A stretch of DNA of 64,000 nucleotides from Herbiconiux gentiana (GTDB lineage: Bacteria > Actinomycetota > Actinomycetes > Actinomycetales > Microbacteriaceae), in the NCBI RefSeq assembly GCF_024978135.1, contig NZ_JANTEZ010000003.1:62001-126000 (forward strand). The letters are read 5' to 3'. A program made the position numbers and the translations under genes. Every line of letters starts with the position of its first letter. Position 1 is the first letter of the stretch. Positions 1 to 10,091 of this stretch are shown here, piece after piece. Under the pieces are notes generated by a model. It had not been told where the DNA came from, ran no database searches, and worked only from the letters and a program-made list of their open reading frames with translations.

Positions 1-1928
1 ACGAGTGCGCGGTCGACGCGGCCCACCACCGCGTCGAGGCCGCCCACGTGGTCGCGGTCGTAGTGGGTCAGCACGAGCAGGTCGAGGCGGGCGATGCCGA
101 GCCGGTCGAGGCAGGCCGCCAGGGGTTCGGGGTCGGGGCCCACGTCGATCAGGGCGGTCTGCCCGCGGCTGCGCACGAGCACCGCGTCGCCCTGCCCGAT
201 GTCGCAGGCGGCGAGGTGCCAGTCGCGCGGGATCGACGTGAAGCGGGCGACCTGTCCACCCGCGATCGTTCCGGCGGCCACCACGAGCCCGAGCGCGGCG
301 GAGAAGGCGGCGGCGCGGGCCAGCCGGGGTCGGCGGTGCGCGGCGAGGGCGGCGGTGCCGACGAGCAGCAGGGCGAGAACGGCTGCGACCGCGGCCAGGG
401 CGCCGTCGGGCACCGGGACCGCCGCGAACGGGGCGCGGGCGAAGAAGCGGGCGACGGCGGCGATCCAGGCGGAGGGGAGCCACGGCAGCCAGGCGAGCAG
501 CGACGCCAGCCCCGGGGCGACCACCGCGACCAGGCAGACGATCAGGCCGAGCACGCTGACGAGCGCCGCTGCCGGATCCGCGAGCAGGTTGGCGGGCAGT
601 GTGTAGGGCGTCAGCTGCGGAGCGAGCAGGAACAGCACCGGCTGGCACGCGAGCTGGGCCGCGGCCGGCACGGCCAGCGCGAGTGCGAGCGGTCGCGGCA
701 TCACGCGCGTCGCCGCCGCGGCGAGCGGGCGGGTGAGCACCAGGAGCCCGGCCGTCGCGAGCACGGAGAGCGCGAACCCGGCGCTGCGCCCGAGCGACGG
801 GTCGAGTGCCAGCAGCACGACCACCGAGAGCGCCAGCGGCGGGATCCCCGCGGCGGGCCGCCCCGCCGCCAGCGCGGCGAGCACGATCACGGCCATCGTC
901 GCCGCGCGCAGCACGCTCGGTTCCGGCGTGACGAGCACCACGAACAGCGCCAGCACGGCGATCGAGACGGCGATACGCGACCGCCGGCCGAGCCCCACCG
1001 CTCCCCCGACGAGCATCACCGCGGTGACCACGATGGCGCAGTTCGCGCCCGAGACGGCGGTGAGGTGGGTCAGGCCCGCGATGGTCATGTCGTCGACGAG
1101 ATCGTCGGTGACGCGGCTGTCGTCGCCGATGGCGAGTCCGGTGAGCAGCTGCGCACCGTCGCCCGGCAGCGGGGCGGTGGCCGTGCGGAAGGCCGCCCGC
1201 ACCGTCGCGGCCCAGGCCAGCGTCGGCGGGGGCGGTGCCGTGACGACGGGCGGGCTGCGGCCGAACACCAGGTAGTCGTGGGTCTCGCCGCGCGGCTGCG
1301 GGGCGAGCGACCCGTCGACGCGGATGCTCGTGCCGATCGCCAGCGCGCCGACGTCGCCGACCGTGGCGAACACGAGCACGGAGGCCCGGGCCGCCGTGGC
1401 CCGCCCACCCGCCGTGAACCCATGCAGCTCGGCGTCGAACGTCACCCGTTCTCCCCCGTCCGCGTGCTCGTCACCGAAGGGGGACGCCCGGGCGGCCTTC
1501 GGCGTGCCGGTCACGACCAGCAGGGCACTGCCCTGCCGCGGATGCCCGACATCCAGTTCTCCGGGCCGCCGCACCCCCTCCCCCGCAGCGACCGCGGTCG
1601 CCACGAGCGCCACCGCGGCCACCGCCACCGCGACGACCGCCATCGCGGCCACCGCCGTTGTTCCTCGGCCACCCGCAGCGCGTGGAGGCCGGGGAGATCG
1701 ACCGGGCATAACCGGTGGACGGCGCAGGTGCAGGCGCCGTGCAGGTCGCGAGGAGTCGTGAACTCGAGGTACCGCCAGCACGAGCACGAGGATCGAACCG
1801 GCCGAGAGCAGCCACGCCGCGGTCGCGACGACGGCGGCGGTGCGGCCGCTCGTGCTGCCGAGCACCCACGCCGTGAGCCAGGCCCCGAGAGCGGCCGGCA
1901 CCAGCCGTAGATCGAGTTCACCCCTCAT
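1..1928 (-). CDS. comEC: ComEC/Rec2 family DNA-uptake channel protein (partial, C-terminus outside window)
   Basis: The frame opens at ATG 1926-1928 on the minus strand and stays open to the left edge, so about 642 codons are visible and the C-terminal end is missing. The first part has hydrophobic segments and a DUF4131-like extracellular region. The middle holds the ComEC competence core, with LTHLTAVSGANCAIV followed by a run of membrane helices. The last part is a metallo-beta-lactamase-like domain, with DIGQGDAVLV and LTHYDRDHVGGLD carrying the metal-binding His/Asp pattern. The family forms the inner-membrane channel passing single-stranded DNA into the cytoplasm. comEA lies 106 bases upstream on the same strand, giving the usual comEA-comEC order. 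Natural transformation itself is inference. Confidence 0.93.
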   Translation of the reverse strand, partial: MRGELDLRLVPAALGAWLTAWVLGSTSGRTAAVVATAAWLLSAGSILVLVLAVPRVHDSSRPARRLHLRRPPVMPGRSPRPPRAAGGRGTTAVAAMAVVAVAVAAVALVATAVAAGEGVRRPGELDVGHPRQGSALLVVTGTPKAARASPFGDEHADGGERVTFDAELHGFTAGGRATAARASVLVFATVGDVGALAIGTSIRVDGSLAPQPRGETHDYLVFGRSPPVVTAPPPPTLAWAATVRAAFRTATAPLPGDGAQLLTGLAIGDDSRVTDDLVDDMTIAGLTHLTAVSGANCAIVVTAVMLVGGAVGLGRRSRIAVSIAVLALFVVLVTPEPSVLRAATMAVIVLAALAAGRPAAGIPPLALSVVVLLALDPSLGRSAGFALSVLATAGLLVLTRPLAAAATRVMPRPLALALAVPAAAQLACQPVLFLLAPQLTPYTLPANLLADPAAALVSVLGLIVCLVAVVAPGLASLLAWLPWLPSAWIAAVARFFARAPFAAVPVPDGALAAVAAVLALLLVGTAALAAHRRPRLARAAAFSAALGLVVAAGTIAGGQVARFTSIPRDWHLAACDIGQGDAVLVRSRGQTALIDVGPDPEPLAACLDRLGIARLDLLVLTHYDRDHVGGLDAVVGRVDRAL

Positions 1929-2034
1929 CGGGCACCCGCGGGAGCCGGAAGTCCGGCGGCCTTCGCACCCGGACGACGGCCGCCGGCTCTGGGGAACAGG
2001 TGCGCGCGATGCCGCAGGCGGACAGGTGAGGGTG

Positions 2035-2856
2035 TCACAGCGTCAGGAGGGGGCGGAGGGACTCGAGCGTCTTGTCGCCGATGCCCGGGACCTGGAGGAG
2101 GTCGTCGATCGAGGTGAAGGGGCCGTTGGCGTCGCGGTAGGCGATGATGCGGGCGGCCATCGACGGGCCGATGCGGGGCAGGGTGTCGAGGTCGATCTCG
2201 GTGGCCGTGTTGAGGTTCACGAGCGCGGGCATCCCGCCGGAGGCGCCCGCGCCGCCCGCCCCCGCGGGAGCACCGCTCGGCCCTGCGGGAGAGCCGCCGG
2301 AAACGGGCGCACCCGGGAGCGGCGGGGGTGGCGTTTCGCCCACCGCCAGGACGCGCAGCTGCTCCCCGTCGGAGAGCGGGCGGGCGAGGTTGACAGAGGC
2401 GCTGTCGGCAGTGGGGTCGAGTCCGCCCGCGGCTGCGACCGCGTCGACCACGCGCGAGCCGGCGCTCAGCTCATAGACCCCAGGCGTGGCGACTGCACCC
2501 AGCACGTGAATGAGCAGCGGTTGCGGCGCGTCGACCGCGGGTTCGACGAGCGACGAGGCGGGTGACGAGCCGGATGACGAAGATGACGCGGCCGGTTTGG
2601 GTGGAGGCGGTGCAGATGCGGAGGCGGAGGGACGAGCATCCGGAACCACCGTCGTCGCGCCGACAGGAGTGAGCGCCGTGATCAGCACGGACGCCACCAG
2701 GGCCGCCACCACCAGCACGACCGCGGCGCCGACGCCCACCCGTACCCGCACCGACGCACCAGACGAAGCGGCGGGAGCATCGGGAGCAACAGCACCTGGA
2801 ACAGAGGACGCAGAAGGAGAAGTCGACGAAGGGGGCGGCGCCGCAGGCTGTGACAT
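2035..2856 (-). CDS. comEA: ComEA family helix-hairpin-helix DNA-binding protein
   Basis: The protein has 273 residues. A Pro/Ser/Ala-rich cytoplasmic tail of about 45 residues leads to one membrane segment (about 48-68), then a low-complexity Ser/Pro/Ala stretch. An SLBB-type domain follows (LIHVLGAVATPGVYEL). A C-terminal pair of helix-hairpin-helix motifs spans roughly the last 60 residues (VNLNTATEIDLDTLPRIG and LLQVPGIGDKTLESL). ComEA binds double-stranded DNA outside the membrane and hands it to ComEC, encoded immediately downstream. leuS lies 63 bases upstream on the same strand, so the com genes may be read from the leuS promoter. Size and domain order match actinobacterial ComEA. Confidence 0.93.
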   Translation of the reverse strand: MSQPAAPPPSSTSPSASSVPGAVAPDAPAASSGASVRVRVGVGAAVVLVVAALVASVLITALTPVGATTVVPDARPSASASAPPPPKPAASSSSSGSSPASSLVEPAVDAPQPLLIHVLGAVATPGVYELSAGSRVVDAVAAAGGLDPTADSASVNLARPLSDGEQLRVLAVGETPPPPLPGAPVSGGSPAGPSGAPAGAGGAGASGGMPALVNLNTATEIDLDTLPRIGPSMAARIIAYRDANGPFTSIDDLLQVPGIGDKTLESLRPLLTL

Positions 2857-2919
2857 GCCGTCACCCTACGAACCCCGCCCCCTCCCGAGGCGCAGAACCG
2901 GAACCCTGTGGAGAACTCC

Positions 2920-5526
2920 CTACGAAGCCGGCTTGGTGACGAAGTTCACCAGCCGAGGCGCCCGCACGACCACGGTCACGATCGTGCGATCCCCGATGGC
3001 CCGCTGCACCGACGGCAGCGCCCGGGCCGACTCCTCGAGGGCCGAGCCCTCGACCTTCGGCGACACCTCGAGCCGGTCGCGCACCTTGCCGTCGACCTGC
3101 ACGACGGCGGTCACGAGGTCCTGGGTGAGCAGCGACGGGTCGGCCTTGCGCCAGCCGTAGTTCGCCACGGAGGGCTCGTAGCCGAGACGCGCCCACATGT
3201 CCTCGGCCGTGTACGGCGCGAACAGCGACAGGCCGAGCGCGATCGTCTCGACGGCCTCGCGCACGGCGGGGTCGCCGCCTCCGGGGCCCGAGTCGATGGC
3301 CTTGCGGGCGGCGTTGACGAGCTCCATCAGGCGCGCGACGACGACGTTGAACTTGAACGCCTCGATCAGCCCAGGCGCCTCGGCGAGGAACCGGTGGGTC
3401 TGGCGCCGCAGTGCACGATCGCCGTCGCGCCAGTTCACGGTGGGAGGCGAAGCAACGTCCAAGACCAGCCGCCACGCGCGCGCCAGGAACTTCGCCGACC
3501 CGGCCGGCGACACGTCGGCCCAGTCGATGTCGTCCTCGGGCGGCCCGGCGAAGGCCATCGTGAGGCGCACGGCGTCGACACCGTGCTCGTCGAGCTGGTC
3601 GGACAGGCGCACCAGGTTGCCCTTCGACTTCGACATCGCCGAGCCGTCCATCAGCACCATGCCCTGGTTCAGCAGCGCGCTGAAGGGCTCGGTGAAGCCG
3701 ACGTAGCCGAGGTCGAACAGCACCTTCGTGATGAAGCGCGCGTAGAGCAGGTGCAGGATCGCGTGCGTGACACCGCCGACGTACTGGTCGACCGGTGCCC
3801 ACTTGTCGACCTCGCGCGGGTCGAAGGCCTGGGTGGAGTCGTTCGGCGACAGGAAGCGCAGGAAGTACCACGAGCTGTCGACGAAGGTGTCCATCGTGTC
3901 GGGGTCGCGGCGCGCGGGCGAGCCGTCGACCGGGTTCGGCACGTTCACCCAGTCGGTCGCGGCGCCGAGCGGCGACGAGCCCTTCGGGGTGAGGTTGAGG
4001 CCCTCGGTCGGCGGGAGCTCGACCGGCAGCTGGTCCTCGGGGACCGGGTACTCCTGCCCATCCTCGCCGTGGATGATCGGGATCGGCGTGCCCCAGTAGC
4101 GCTGCCGCGAGATCAGCCAGTCGCGCAGGCGGTAATTCTTGGCCGGGCGGCCGGTGCCCGCCGCCTCGAGGATCTCGATGATCTTACGGATCGCGTTCGA
4201 CTTCGACAGCCCGTCGAGCGGACCGGAGTTGATAAGGCGCCCCTCGCCGGCCAGCGCGATGCCGGTGGTGCCCGGGTTCAGGTCTTCCAGCTCGGGCAGG
4301 TCGTCGGGATCGAGCACCGGGATGACGCCGGTGACCGGCTGCAGCGTGTCGACCACGACGCGCACGGGCAACCCGAAGGCGCGGGCGAAGTCGAGGTCGC
4401 GCTGGTCGTGCGCGGGCACGGCCATCACGGCGCCGTGGCCGTAGTCGGCCAGCACGTAGTCGGCGGCCCAGATGGGCAGGCGCTCGCCGTTGACGGGGTT
4501 GATCGCGTAGCGCTCGAGGAAGATGCCGGTCTTCGGCCGGTCGGTGGCCTGACGCTCGGTCTCCGACGACTTCTGCACCTCGGCGAGGTAGGCGTCGAAC
4601 CGCTCCCGCACTTCGGACGAGGGCGACCCCGCCGCCAGCTCGATCGCCAGATCGGAGTCGGGCGCGACGACCATGAAGGTCGCCCCGTACAGCGTGTCGG
4701 GCCGCGTCGTGAACACGGTGACGGGCTCGGCGCGCCCCTCGACGGCGAAGTCGACGTCGGCGCCGATCGACCGCCCGATCCAGTTGCGCTGCATCGCGAT
4801 CACTTTGGCCGGCCAGGTGCCCTCGAGCTGCTTCAGGTCGTCGAGCAGGCGGTCGGCGTAGTCGGTGATGCGGAAGTACCACTGCGTCAGCTTCTTCTTC
4901 ACCACGACGGCGCCCGAGCGCTCGGACGTGCCGTCGGGCAGCACCTGCTCGTTGGCGAGCACGGTCTGGTCCACCGGGTCCCAGTTGACCCAGCTGGCCT
5001 TGCGGTACGCCAGGCCCTTCTCGTACATCTTCAGGAACAGCCACTGGTTCCACTTGTAGTACTCGGGGTCGCTGGTGTGAAGCACACGGTCCCAGTCGAA
5101 GGATCCGGCGTACTTCTTGAAGCTCGAGTGCTGCTGCTCGATGTTGTCGTAGGTCCACTGGCGCGGGTCGAGGCCGCGCTTGATGGCGGCGTTCTCGGCG
5201 GGCAGGCCGAACGAGTCCCAGCCGATGGGGTGCAGCACGTTGAAGCCCTGCTGGCGCCAGTAGCGCGCCACGACGTCACCGAGGGCGTAGGCCTCGGCGT
5301 GCCCCATGTGCAGGTCGCCCGAGGGGTAGGGGAACATGTCGAGCACGTACTTGCGGGGGCGGTTGTCGCCCTCGATGTCGACGCGGAAGGGCTTCTGCTC
5401 CTCCCAGACCGGCAGCCACTTGTCCTGAAGGGCGCGGAAGTCGTAGCGCTCGGCGCCGTCGCGCTCGTCGTCGGGCTGGCCGGAGACGGGCTGACCGGCG
5501 GGGGCTGAGGTGTTCTCGGTGACCAC
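2920..5526 (-). CDS. leuS: Leucyl-tRNA synthetase
   Basis: This 868-residue class Ia aminoacyl-tRNA synthetase charges tRNA-Leu in the cytoplasm. The HIGH signature appears as HMGH at 73-76 within [10 protein letters not shown], and the KMSKS signature as MSKSKGN near residue 630. The long insertion between them is the editing domain ([12 protein letters not shown] is visible), and the C-terminal third is the anticodon-binding domain. Length is normal for bacterial LeuS. The ATG at 5524-5526 gives a short Ala/Pro/Gly-rich lead before the conserved [10 protein letters not shown]. It is the first gene of a likely leuS-comEA-comEC unit. The 277 bases upstream, shared with the divergent aminotransferase gene, must hold both promoters; I saw no T-box. 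Confidence 0.98.
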   Translation of the reverse strand: MVTENTSAPAGQPVSGQPDDERDGAERYDFRALQDKWLPVWEEQKPFRVDIEGDNRPRKYVLDMFPYPSGDLHMGHAEAYALGDVVARYWRQQGFNVLHPIGWDSFGLPAENAAIKRGLDPRQWTYDNIEQQHSSFKKYAGSFDWDRVLHTSDPEYYKWNQWLFLKMYEKGLAYRKASWVNWDPVDQTVLANEQVLPDGTSERSGAVVVKKKLTQWYFRITDYADRLLDDLKQLEGTWPAKVIAMQRNWIGRSIGADVDFAVEGRAEPVTVFTTRPDTLYGATFMVVAPDSDLAIELAAGSPSSEVRERFDAYLAEVQKSSETERQATDRPKTGIFLERYAINPVNGERLPIWAADYVLADYGHGAVMAVPAHDQRDLDFARAFGLPVRVVVDTLQPVTGVIPVLDPDDLPELEDLNPGTTGIALAGEGRLINSGPLDGLSKSNAIRKIIEILEAAGTGRPAKNYRLRDWLISRQRYWGTPIPIIHGEDGQEYPVPEDQLPVELPPTEGLNLTPKGSSPLGAATDWVNVPNPVDGSPARRDPDTMDTFVDSSWYFLRFLSPNDSTQAFDPREVDKWAPVDQYVGGVTHAILHLLYARFITKVLFDLGYVGFTEPFSALLNQGMVLMDGSAMSKSKGNLVRLSDQLDEHGVDAVRLTMAFAGPPEDDIDWADVSPAGSAKFLARAWRLVLDVASPPTVNWRDGDRALRRQTHRFLAEAPGLIEAFKFNVVVARLMELVNAARKAIDSGPGGGDPAVREAVETIALGLSLFAPYTAEDMWARLGYEPSVANYGWRKADPSLLTQDLVTAVVQVDGKVRDRLEVSPKVEGSALEESARALPSVQRAIGDRTIVTVVVRAPRLVNFVTKPAS

Positions 5527-5803
5527 GGGACTCTCATTCGTTGCTGGCGCGGCTCACCACGCGGGTCGGCAGCAGGTGCCAGAGGGTGGGTCGCTGGGAA
5601 GGCGCGCGGGGCGCACCAGTGAACAACAGTAGCGAATGCCGCCGTGTTCCCGCCGGGTGGCCGGTCCCGGTGAGGGTTCCGGATGCCCGCCCCGCCCCGA
5701 AGCGCCTGCACTACCGTTGAAGGCACCGCCCGCCCGCGCCGCCTGCCGACGCGGCGCGACGCCCCGCCCGACGACGCCGCAGCCGGCAGAGAGGAGCCGA
5801 CCC

Positions 5804-6583
5804 GTGGCCGACGCCCCCGCCGCCTTCGCCTGGCAGGGCGGCGCCCTCGTCGAGACCGAGCTCGCGCCGCACCACGCGCTCGCGGCGGCCGACTCCTGGT
5901 ACGTCTCCCCCGAGGGCCGGGTGCGGGCGCTCGACGCCCATCGCAACCGTTTCCTCGCGGCGACGGGCGAGCGGATGCACGCTGACGCCGAGCCCTTCTG
6001 GGGCGCCGCCGTCGGTCGCCTCCGCTCCTACGCTGGCACCGCCCTCTTCCCGCGGGTCGAACTCGCCGAGACCCCGGACGGGCCCGAGCTCCGCCTCCGC
6101 GCCCGCCTCGCACCGCGCCTGCGCACCTCCACGGTTCTCGCGACCCACGCTGGCCCCGACCCGCGCACCGCGCCGCGGATCAAGGGCCCCGACCTCGAGG
6201 CGCTGCTCGCCCTCCGCGCCGCCGCCCAGGAGGACGGGGCCGACGAGCTGGTGCTGCTCCGCGACGGCCTGGTGGTGGACGGCAGCACGTCGGCGCTGCT
6301 GTGGTGGCGCGACGAGACGTTGGTGGCGCCGGCGGGCGACCTGCCTCGGGTGGCGAGCGTGACCGCCCGGAGCATCCGCCTGATCGCCACCGCGACCGGC
6401 ACGCGCGTCGTGGAGGAACGGGCCCGCCCGGCCGACCTGGCGGGCTGCGAGGTCTGGTCGGTCAGCGCCCTGCACGGCATCACGGTCGTCGACACCTGGA
6501 TCGGCGGCCCCGCCACCTCGGCCCGCCCCTCCCGCGCAACCACCTGGCGCCGCCGCCTAGCGGCCCTCTCCCGCCCCCTCTGA
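5804..6583 (+). CDS. Aminotransferase class IV (PabC/IlvE-like fold)
   Basis: The GTG at 5804 is chosen because AGAGAGGAG lies 8-15 bases upstream; a longer in-frame reading from 5636 lacks a ribosome site and has a composition unlike a protein start. The resulting 259 residues show the fold-type IV PLP-enzyme pattern. The probable PLP lysine is in RIKGPDLEALLAL, and ELVLLRDGLVVDGSTSALLW and TARSIRLI follow. Family members include aminodeoxychorismate lyase, branched-chain and D-amino acid aminotransferases. Substrate specificity is not readable here, and no folate gene is adjacent. A TACCGT hexamer at 5712-5717 could be its -10. It converges on cydC, with a shared hairpin between the two genes. 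Confidence 0.85.
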   Translation: MADAPAAFAWQGGALVETELAPHHALAAADSWYVSPEGRVRALDAHRNRFLAATGERMHADAEPFWGAAVGRLRSYAGTALFPRVELAETPDGPELRLRARLAPRLRTSTVLATHAGPDPRTAPRIKGPDLEALLALRAAAQEDGADELVLLRDGLVVDGSTSALLWWRDETLVAPAGDLPRVASVTARSIRLIATATGTRVVEERARPADLAGCEVWSVSALHGITVVDTWIGGPATSARPSRATTWRRRLAALSRPL

Positions 6584-6608
6584 CCCCACCCGACCCCGCC
6601 CTCGTCCC

Positions 6609-6668
6609 GTCGAGCCGTCGAAAGTCGCCCTCTCGGGCCCCTCAGAGGGCGTTTTGCGACGGCTCGAC
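6609..6668. terminator. Two-part inverted repeat, convergent terminator
   Basis: Outer arms of 12 bases (6609-6620 and 6657-6668) and inner arms of 8 bases (6626-6633 and 6644-6651) pair perfectly around a 5/5 internal loop and a 10-base hairpin loop. On the plus strand the inner stem is followed by TTTT, a classical intrinsic terminator for the aminotransferase gene. The structure covers the last codons of cydC on the other strand. Confidence 0.75.
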
Positions 6669-8339
6669 AGACGAGAGGCTGAGGGTGCGGGTGACGAGGG
6701 CGGGCGGGACCGGGGTGTGGGAGATGAGGAGCACGGCACGGGAGGCGGAGGCCGCCGCGGCCAGGAGGTCGGTGATGAGGGCGTCGGCCTGCTCGGGGTC
6801 GACGTTGGCCGTGGGCTCGTCGAGGACGAGCACCGGGAAGTCGGCGAGGAGGGCGCGGGCGAGCGCCAGGCGCTGCGCCTGACCGCCCGAGACGAGGGCG
6901 CCCCGCTCCCCCACCCGCGCCGTGAGCCCGCCGCGCGCCTGCACCCACGACGCGAGCCCGACACGGTCGAGCACCGCGAGCAGCTCGTCGTCACTCGCCG
7001 TGTCGCGCGCGAAGAGCAGGTTCTGCCGGATGTCGTCGTCGAACAGGTGCGGCCGCTGCTCGCAGAGTCCGACGACCCGGCGCACGGCGTCGGCCGGGTA
7101 CTCCCGCACGTCGTGCCCGTTCAGCCGGTAGCCGCCCTCGTGGTCGAGGAAGCGCACGAGCACGTGGGCGAGCGTCGTCTTGCCCGCACCGCTCGGCCCG
7201 CGGAGGAGCACCCGGTCACCCGGCGCGAGGTCGAGCGAGACCGGCGCCAGGGCGGCGGCGGAGGCACCGGGCCAGCGCGCGGTCACGTCCCGCAGCGACA
7301 GCCCCGTGAAGACGGCGGGCGCCGGCCGCACCGACTCCGGCCCGTCGACCGGGATGCCCGCCGGCACGGTCGACGGCACGACCGACGCGATGCGGTCGGC
7401 GCTCGCCCGCACCTGCCGCCACGCCCCCGCCGCCAGCGGGATCATCGCGAACACCTCGAACGCGGCCAGCGGCACGAGTGCCACCACGGCGAGCGCCGGC
7501 CCGTCGAACCCGCCCGACCCGCCGAGAGCGCCCGCGCCCGCCCCGAGCGCCGGCACCCCCACCACCAGCGTCAGCACGGTCGCGAGCCCCGCGAAGAACG
7601 TCACGGCCGCCGCGGTCGCTCCGGCCCCCACGGCCCGCCGCCTGGATGCGGCGGTGAGAGCGGCATCCGCGTGCGACAGCGCCGAGAGCGCCGCGCCGTC
7701 GGCTCCGTACGCCACCAGCACGTCGAGGTTCGTGAGGTAGTCGGCGAGCGCCGCCCGATGCGTGCCCCGCAGGCCCGCGAGCGTGCGCTCGGCCCGCGCC
7801 GACAGGGCGGCGTTCAGCACCGTGCCGACGAGCAGCGCGGCGAGCAGCGAGAGGGCGAGCACGATCCCGGCGGTCAGCAGCAGCAGCCACACGACGACGA
7901 CTGCGGCGAGCGCCGTCAGCCCCGACACCACGAGCGGCTGCACCACCCGCAGCGGCAGGTTCTGCTGCTCGTCGACGTCCGAGACGAGCCGGCTCAGCAG
8001 ATCCCCGCTCCGCGCCGAGCCCAGCCCGTCGGGCGCGACGGGCACGAGCCGCTCGTACACGCCCACCCGCAGCTCGGGCATCGTGGCGAAGGCCGCGTCG
8101 TGACTGACGAGCCGCTCCAGGTAGCGGAACGTCGCCCGCCCCAGCGCGAACGCCCGCACCCCCACCATCGCCGCCGAGAGGAACAGGATCGGCGGCTGCT
8201 CGGCCGCCCGCGTGATCAGCCACGCCGACACCCCGAGCAGCCCGACCGCGCACAGCGCACCGAGCAGCCCGAGCACCACCCCGGGGGCGAAGCGCACGAG
8301 TCGCGGCTGCGCGAGCCGCAGCACATCCCGCCGGTTCAC
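6642..8339 (-). CDS. cydC: Thiol reductant ABC exporter subunit CydC
   Basis: The GTG at 8337-8339 overlaps the cydD stop as GTGA, giving 565 residues beginning MNRRDVLRLAQPRL. Six membrane segments fill about the first 300 residues, and an ABC ATPase follows. LLRGPSGAGKTTL is the Walker A motif, LVSGGQAQRLALARAL the signature, and VLVLDEPTANVD the Walker B. CydC pairs with CydD to export glutathione/cysteine-type thiols (or a heme-related cargo) needed for cytochrome bd assembly. It is the last gene of cydABDC. Longer open reading upstream of 8339 lies inside cydD and is rejected. Its final codons lie inside the convergent hairpin at 6609-6668. Confidence 0.95.
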   Translation of the reverse strand: MNRRDVLRLAQPRLVRFAPGVVLGLLGALCAVGLLGVSAWLITRAAEQPPILFLSAAMVGVRAFALGRATFRYLERLVSHDAAFATMPELRVGVYERLVPVAPDGLGSARSGDLLSRLVSDVDEQQNLPLRVVQPLVVSGLTALAAVVVVWLLLLTAGIVLALSLLAALLVGTVLNAALSARAERTLAGLRGTHRAALADYLTNLDVLVAYGADGAALSALSHADAALTAASRRRAVGAGATAAAVTFFAGLATVLTLVVGVPALGAGAGALGGSGGFDGPALAVVALVPLAAFEVFAMIPLAAGAWRQVRASADRIASVVPSTVPAGIPVDGPESVRPAPAVFTGLSLRDVTARWPGASAAALAPVSLDLAPGDRVLLRGPSGAGKTTLAHVLVRFLDHEGGYRLNGHDVREYPADAVRRVVGLCEQRPHLFDDDIRQNLLFARDTASDDELLAVLDRVGLASWVQARGGLTARVGERGALVSGGQAQRLALARALLADFPVLVLDEPTANVDPEQADALITDLLAAAASASRAVLLISHTPVPPALVTRTLSLSSVEPSQNAL

Positions 8340-10087
8340 GCGACGCCTCCCCCGGGCGAGTGAGCGGCGGCGTGAGCCGGCGAACCGGCAAGTGGGCCGG
8401 CGGGCAGGCCGGCTGCCACAGCGAGCGGATGCGCGGCCTCCGGCAGCGCGAACACCAGCCGGTCGTCCGCCGACGCCGTCACCGCGGGCCGATGGCTCAC
8501 CACGATCACGGCGCGCCCCTCGTCGGCGAGCGCGCGCAGACTGCGGCTGAACTCCGCCTCCGTCCCCCCGTCGAGCGCCGACGTCGGCTCGTCGAACACG
8601 ACGACCGGGCAGTCGAGGGCCCGGGCGCGGTAGACCGCACGGGCACTCGAGACGCGCTGCGCCTGCCCGCCCGAGAGTCCGCCGCCGCGCGGGTCGATCC
8701 GCTCCGCGAGACGGATGCCCGCCCCGCCCACGAGGTCGAGGGCCGCCCGGGCGCGGGCGGCGTCGGGCTCGTCGTCTCCGAGCGCCACGTTCTCGAGCAC
8801 GCTTCCCTCGACGAGTGCGGCGCGCTGCCCGGCCCACGCGAGCCAGGGGCGGGGCGCCGGGTCGTCGGTGACGTCGCGGCCGCCGACGAGCATCCGCCCC
8901 TCGACCGGCACGAAGCCGAGCAGGGCGTGCACGAACGAGGTCTTGCCGCTGCCCGACGGCCCCGTGACGGCCGTGACGGCACCGCGACGGATGCTCGCCC
9001 GCAGCCCCGCGAACGCCACCGCCTCCCCGTACCGCACCCCGAGCCCCCGCACCTCGAGCCCTGCGTCGACGGCCTCCGCACCCGCCGCACCCTCCGTCGG
9101 CACCGCGCCCCAGGTCGACACCGCGCCCGTCGCCCCCGCCTCATCGAGGATCTCGAACACCGACGTCGACGCCGCCACCCCGTCGGCGGCCGCATGGAAC
9201 TGCGCCCCGACGTTCCGCAGCGGCAGGAACGCCTCGGGCGCCAGCAGCAGCACGAACAGCCCCACGCCGAGGCCGAGACTGCCGTCGATCAGCCGAACCC
9301 CGATCGACACCGCCACGAGCGCCACCGACAGACTTGCCGCCAGCTCCAGCGCGAAGCCGCTGAGGAACGACACCCGCAGCACCTTCATGGTCTGCGTGCG
9401 GTACTCCTCGGTGACCTCGCGGATGCGGGCGGCCTGCCGGTGCTGCCGCCCGTAGACGGTCAGCGTCGACAGCCCGCCCACGACGTCGAGGAACGCCGTG
9501 GAGAGCCGGGTGAGCCTCTCGAACTGGCGCTGCTGCACCGTCTGGGTCGCCCAGCCGATCAGGATCATGAACACGGGGATGAGCGGGAGGGTGAGCGTGA
9601 CGGTGAGGCCCGAGACCCAGTCCTGCGACCAGATCGTCAGCACCACGAGCGGCATCGCGATGGCGGTCAGGATGAGCTGCGGGAGGTACTTCGAGAAGTA
9701 GGTGTCGAGCGCATCCAGCCCCGGCCCGGCCGTCACCCCGACCGCCGTGCTGCTGCGGCCGCCGAGCCAGCCGGGCCCGAGGCGGGTGACGGCGTCGAGC
9801 ACCCGGCGGCGCAGCTCGCTCTTGACCACCGCCGCACCACGGGCGGCGTTGTACTCGGACAGCCAGCCGAGCGCGAACCGCACCGCCACGACGCCGGCGA
9901 GCGCGCCGAGCGAGGGCAGCAGCGCCGAGAGCGGCGACCCCCCGATCGCCCCGACGATCACCTGGGTGACGAGCCACGAGAAGGCGATGATCGTAGCGGT
10001 CTGCCCCAGCGCCAGCACGCCGCCGGCCGCGAAGAACGCCCGGGCCGACGCCGCGTATCTGAGGAGTCGGGGATCGACGGGACGCAC
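8336..10087 (-). CDS. cydD: Thiol reductant ABC exporter subunit CydD
   Basis: This protein has 583 residues. The N-terminal exporter membrane domain has six segments. The C-terminal ATPase carries VTGPSGSGKTSFVHALL (Walker A), GLSGGQAQRVSSARAV (signature) and VVVFDEPTSALD (Walker B). It forms a heterodimer with CydC, whose GTG start overlaps the cydD stop at 8336-8339. It starts only 4 bases after the cydB stop, so the four cyd genes are probably one transcript. Order A-B-D-C is common in Gram-positives. A Pro/Ala/Gly-rich tail of about 40 residues follows the ATPase and has no evident function. Confidence 0.95.
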   Translation of the reverse strand: MRPVDPRLLRYAASARAFFAAGGVLALGQTATIIAFSWLVTQVIVGAIGGSPLSALLPSLGALAGVVAVRFALGWLSEYNAARGAAVVKSELRRRVLDAVTRLGPGWLGGRSSTAVGVTAGPGLDALDTYFSKYLPQLILTAIAMPLVVLTIWSQDWVSGLTVTLTLPLIPVFMILIGWATQTVQQRQFERLTRLSTAFLDVVGGLSTLTVYGRQHRQAARIREVTEEYRTQTMKVLRVSFLSGFALELAASLSVALVAVSIGVRLIDGSLGLGVGLFVLLLAPEAFLPLRNVGAQFHAAADGVAASTSVFEILDEAGATGAVSTWGAVPTEGAAGAEAVDAGLEVRGLGVRYGEAVAFAGLRASIRRGAVTAVTGPSGSGKTSFVHALLGFVPVEGRMLVGGRDVTDDPAPRPWLAWAGQRAALVEGSVLENVALGDDEPDAARARAALDLVGGAGIRLAERIDPRGGGLSGGQAQRVSSARAVYRARALDCPVVVFDEPTSALDGGTEAEFSRSLRALADEGRAVIVVSHRPAVTASADDRLVFALPEAAHPLAVAAGLPAGPLAGSPAHAAAHSPGGGVA

Positions 10088-10091
10088 CGTA

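Noticed and set aside
48-1910. Long plus-strand open frame (620 codons) opposite comEC
   Set aside because: Composition is extreme (Arg, His, Gly, Asp, Glu) with no motifs, and the minus strand encodes an unmistakable ComEC. It is a high-GC antisense shadow.
2908-5508. Plus-strand open frame of 866 codons opposite leuS
   Set aside because: It mirrors leuS codons; the product is His/Val/Arg-rich low complexity with no domain, while LeuS has all signatures.
6642-8837. Extended reading of cydC as a 731-residue protein
   Set aside because: The extra N-terminus lies inside cydD in another frame and is Arg-rich; the GTG at 8339 with GTGA overlap gives the normal CydC start.
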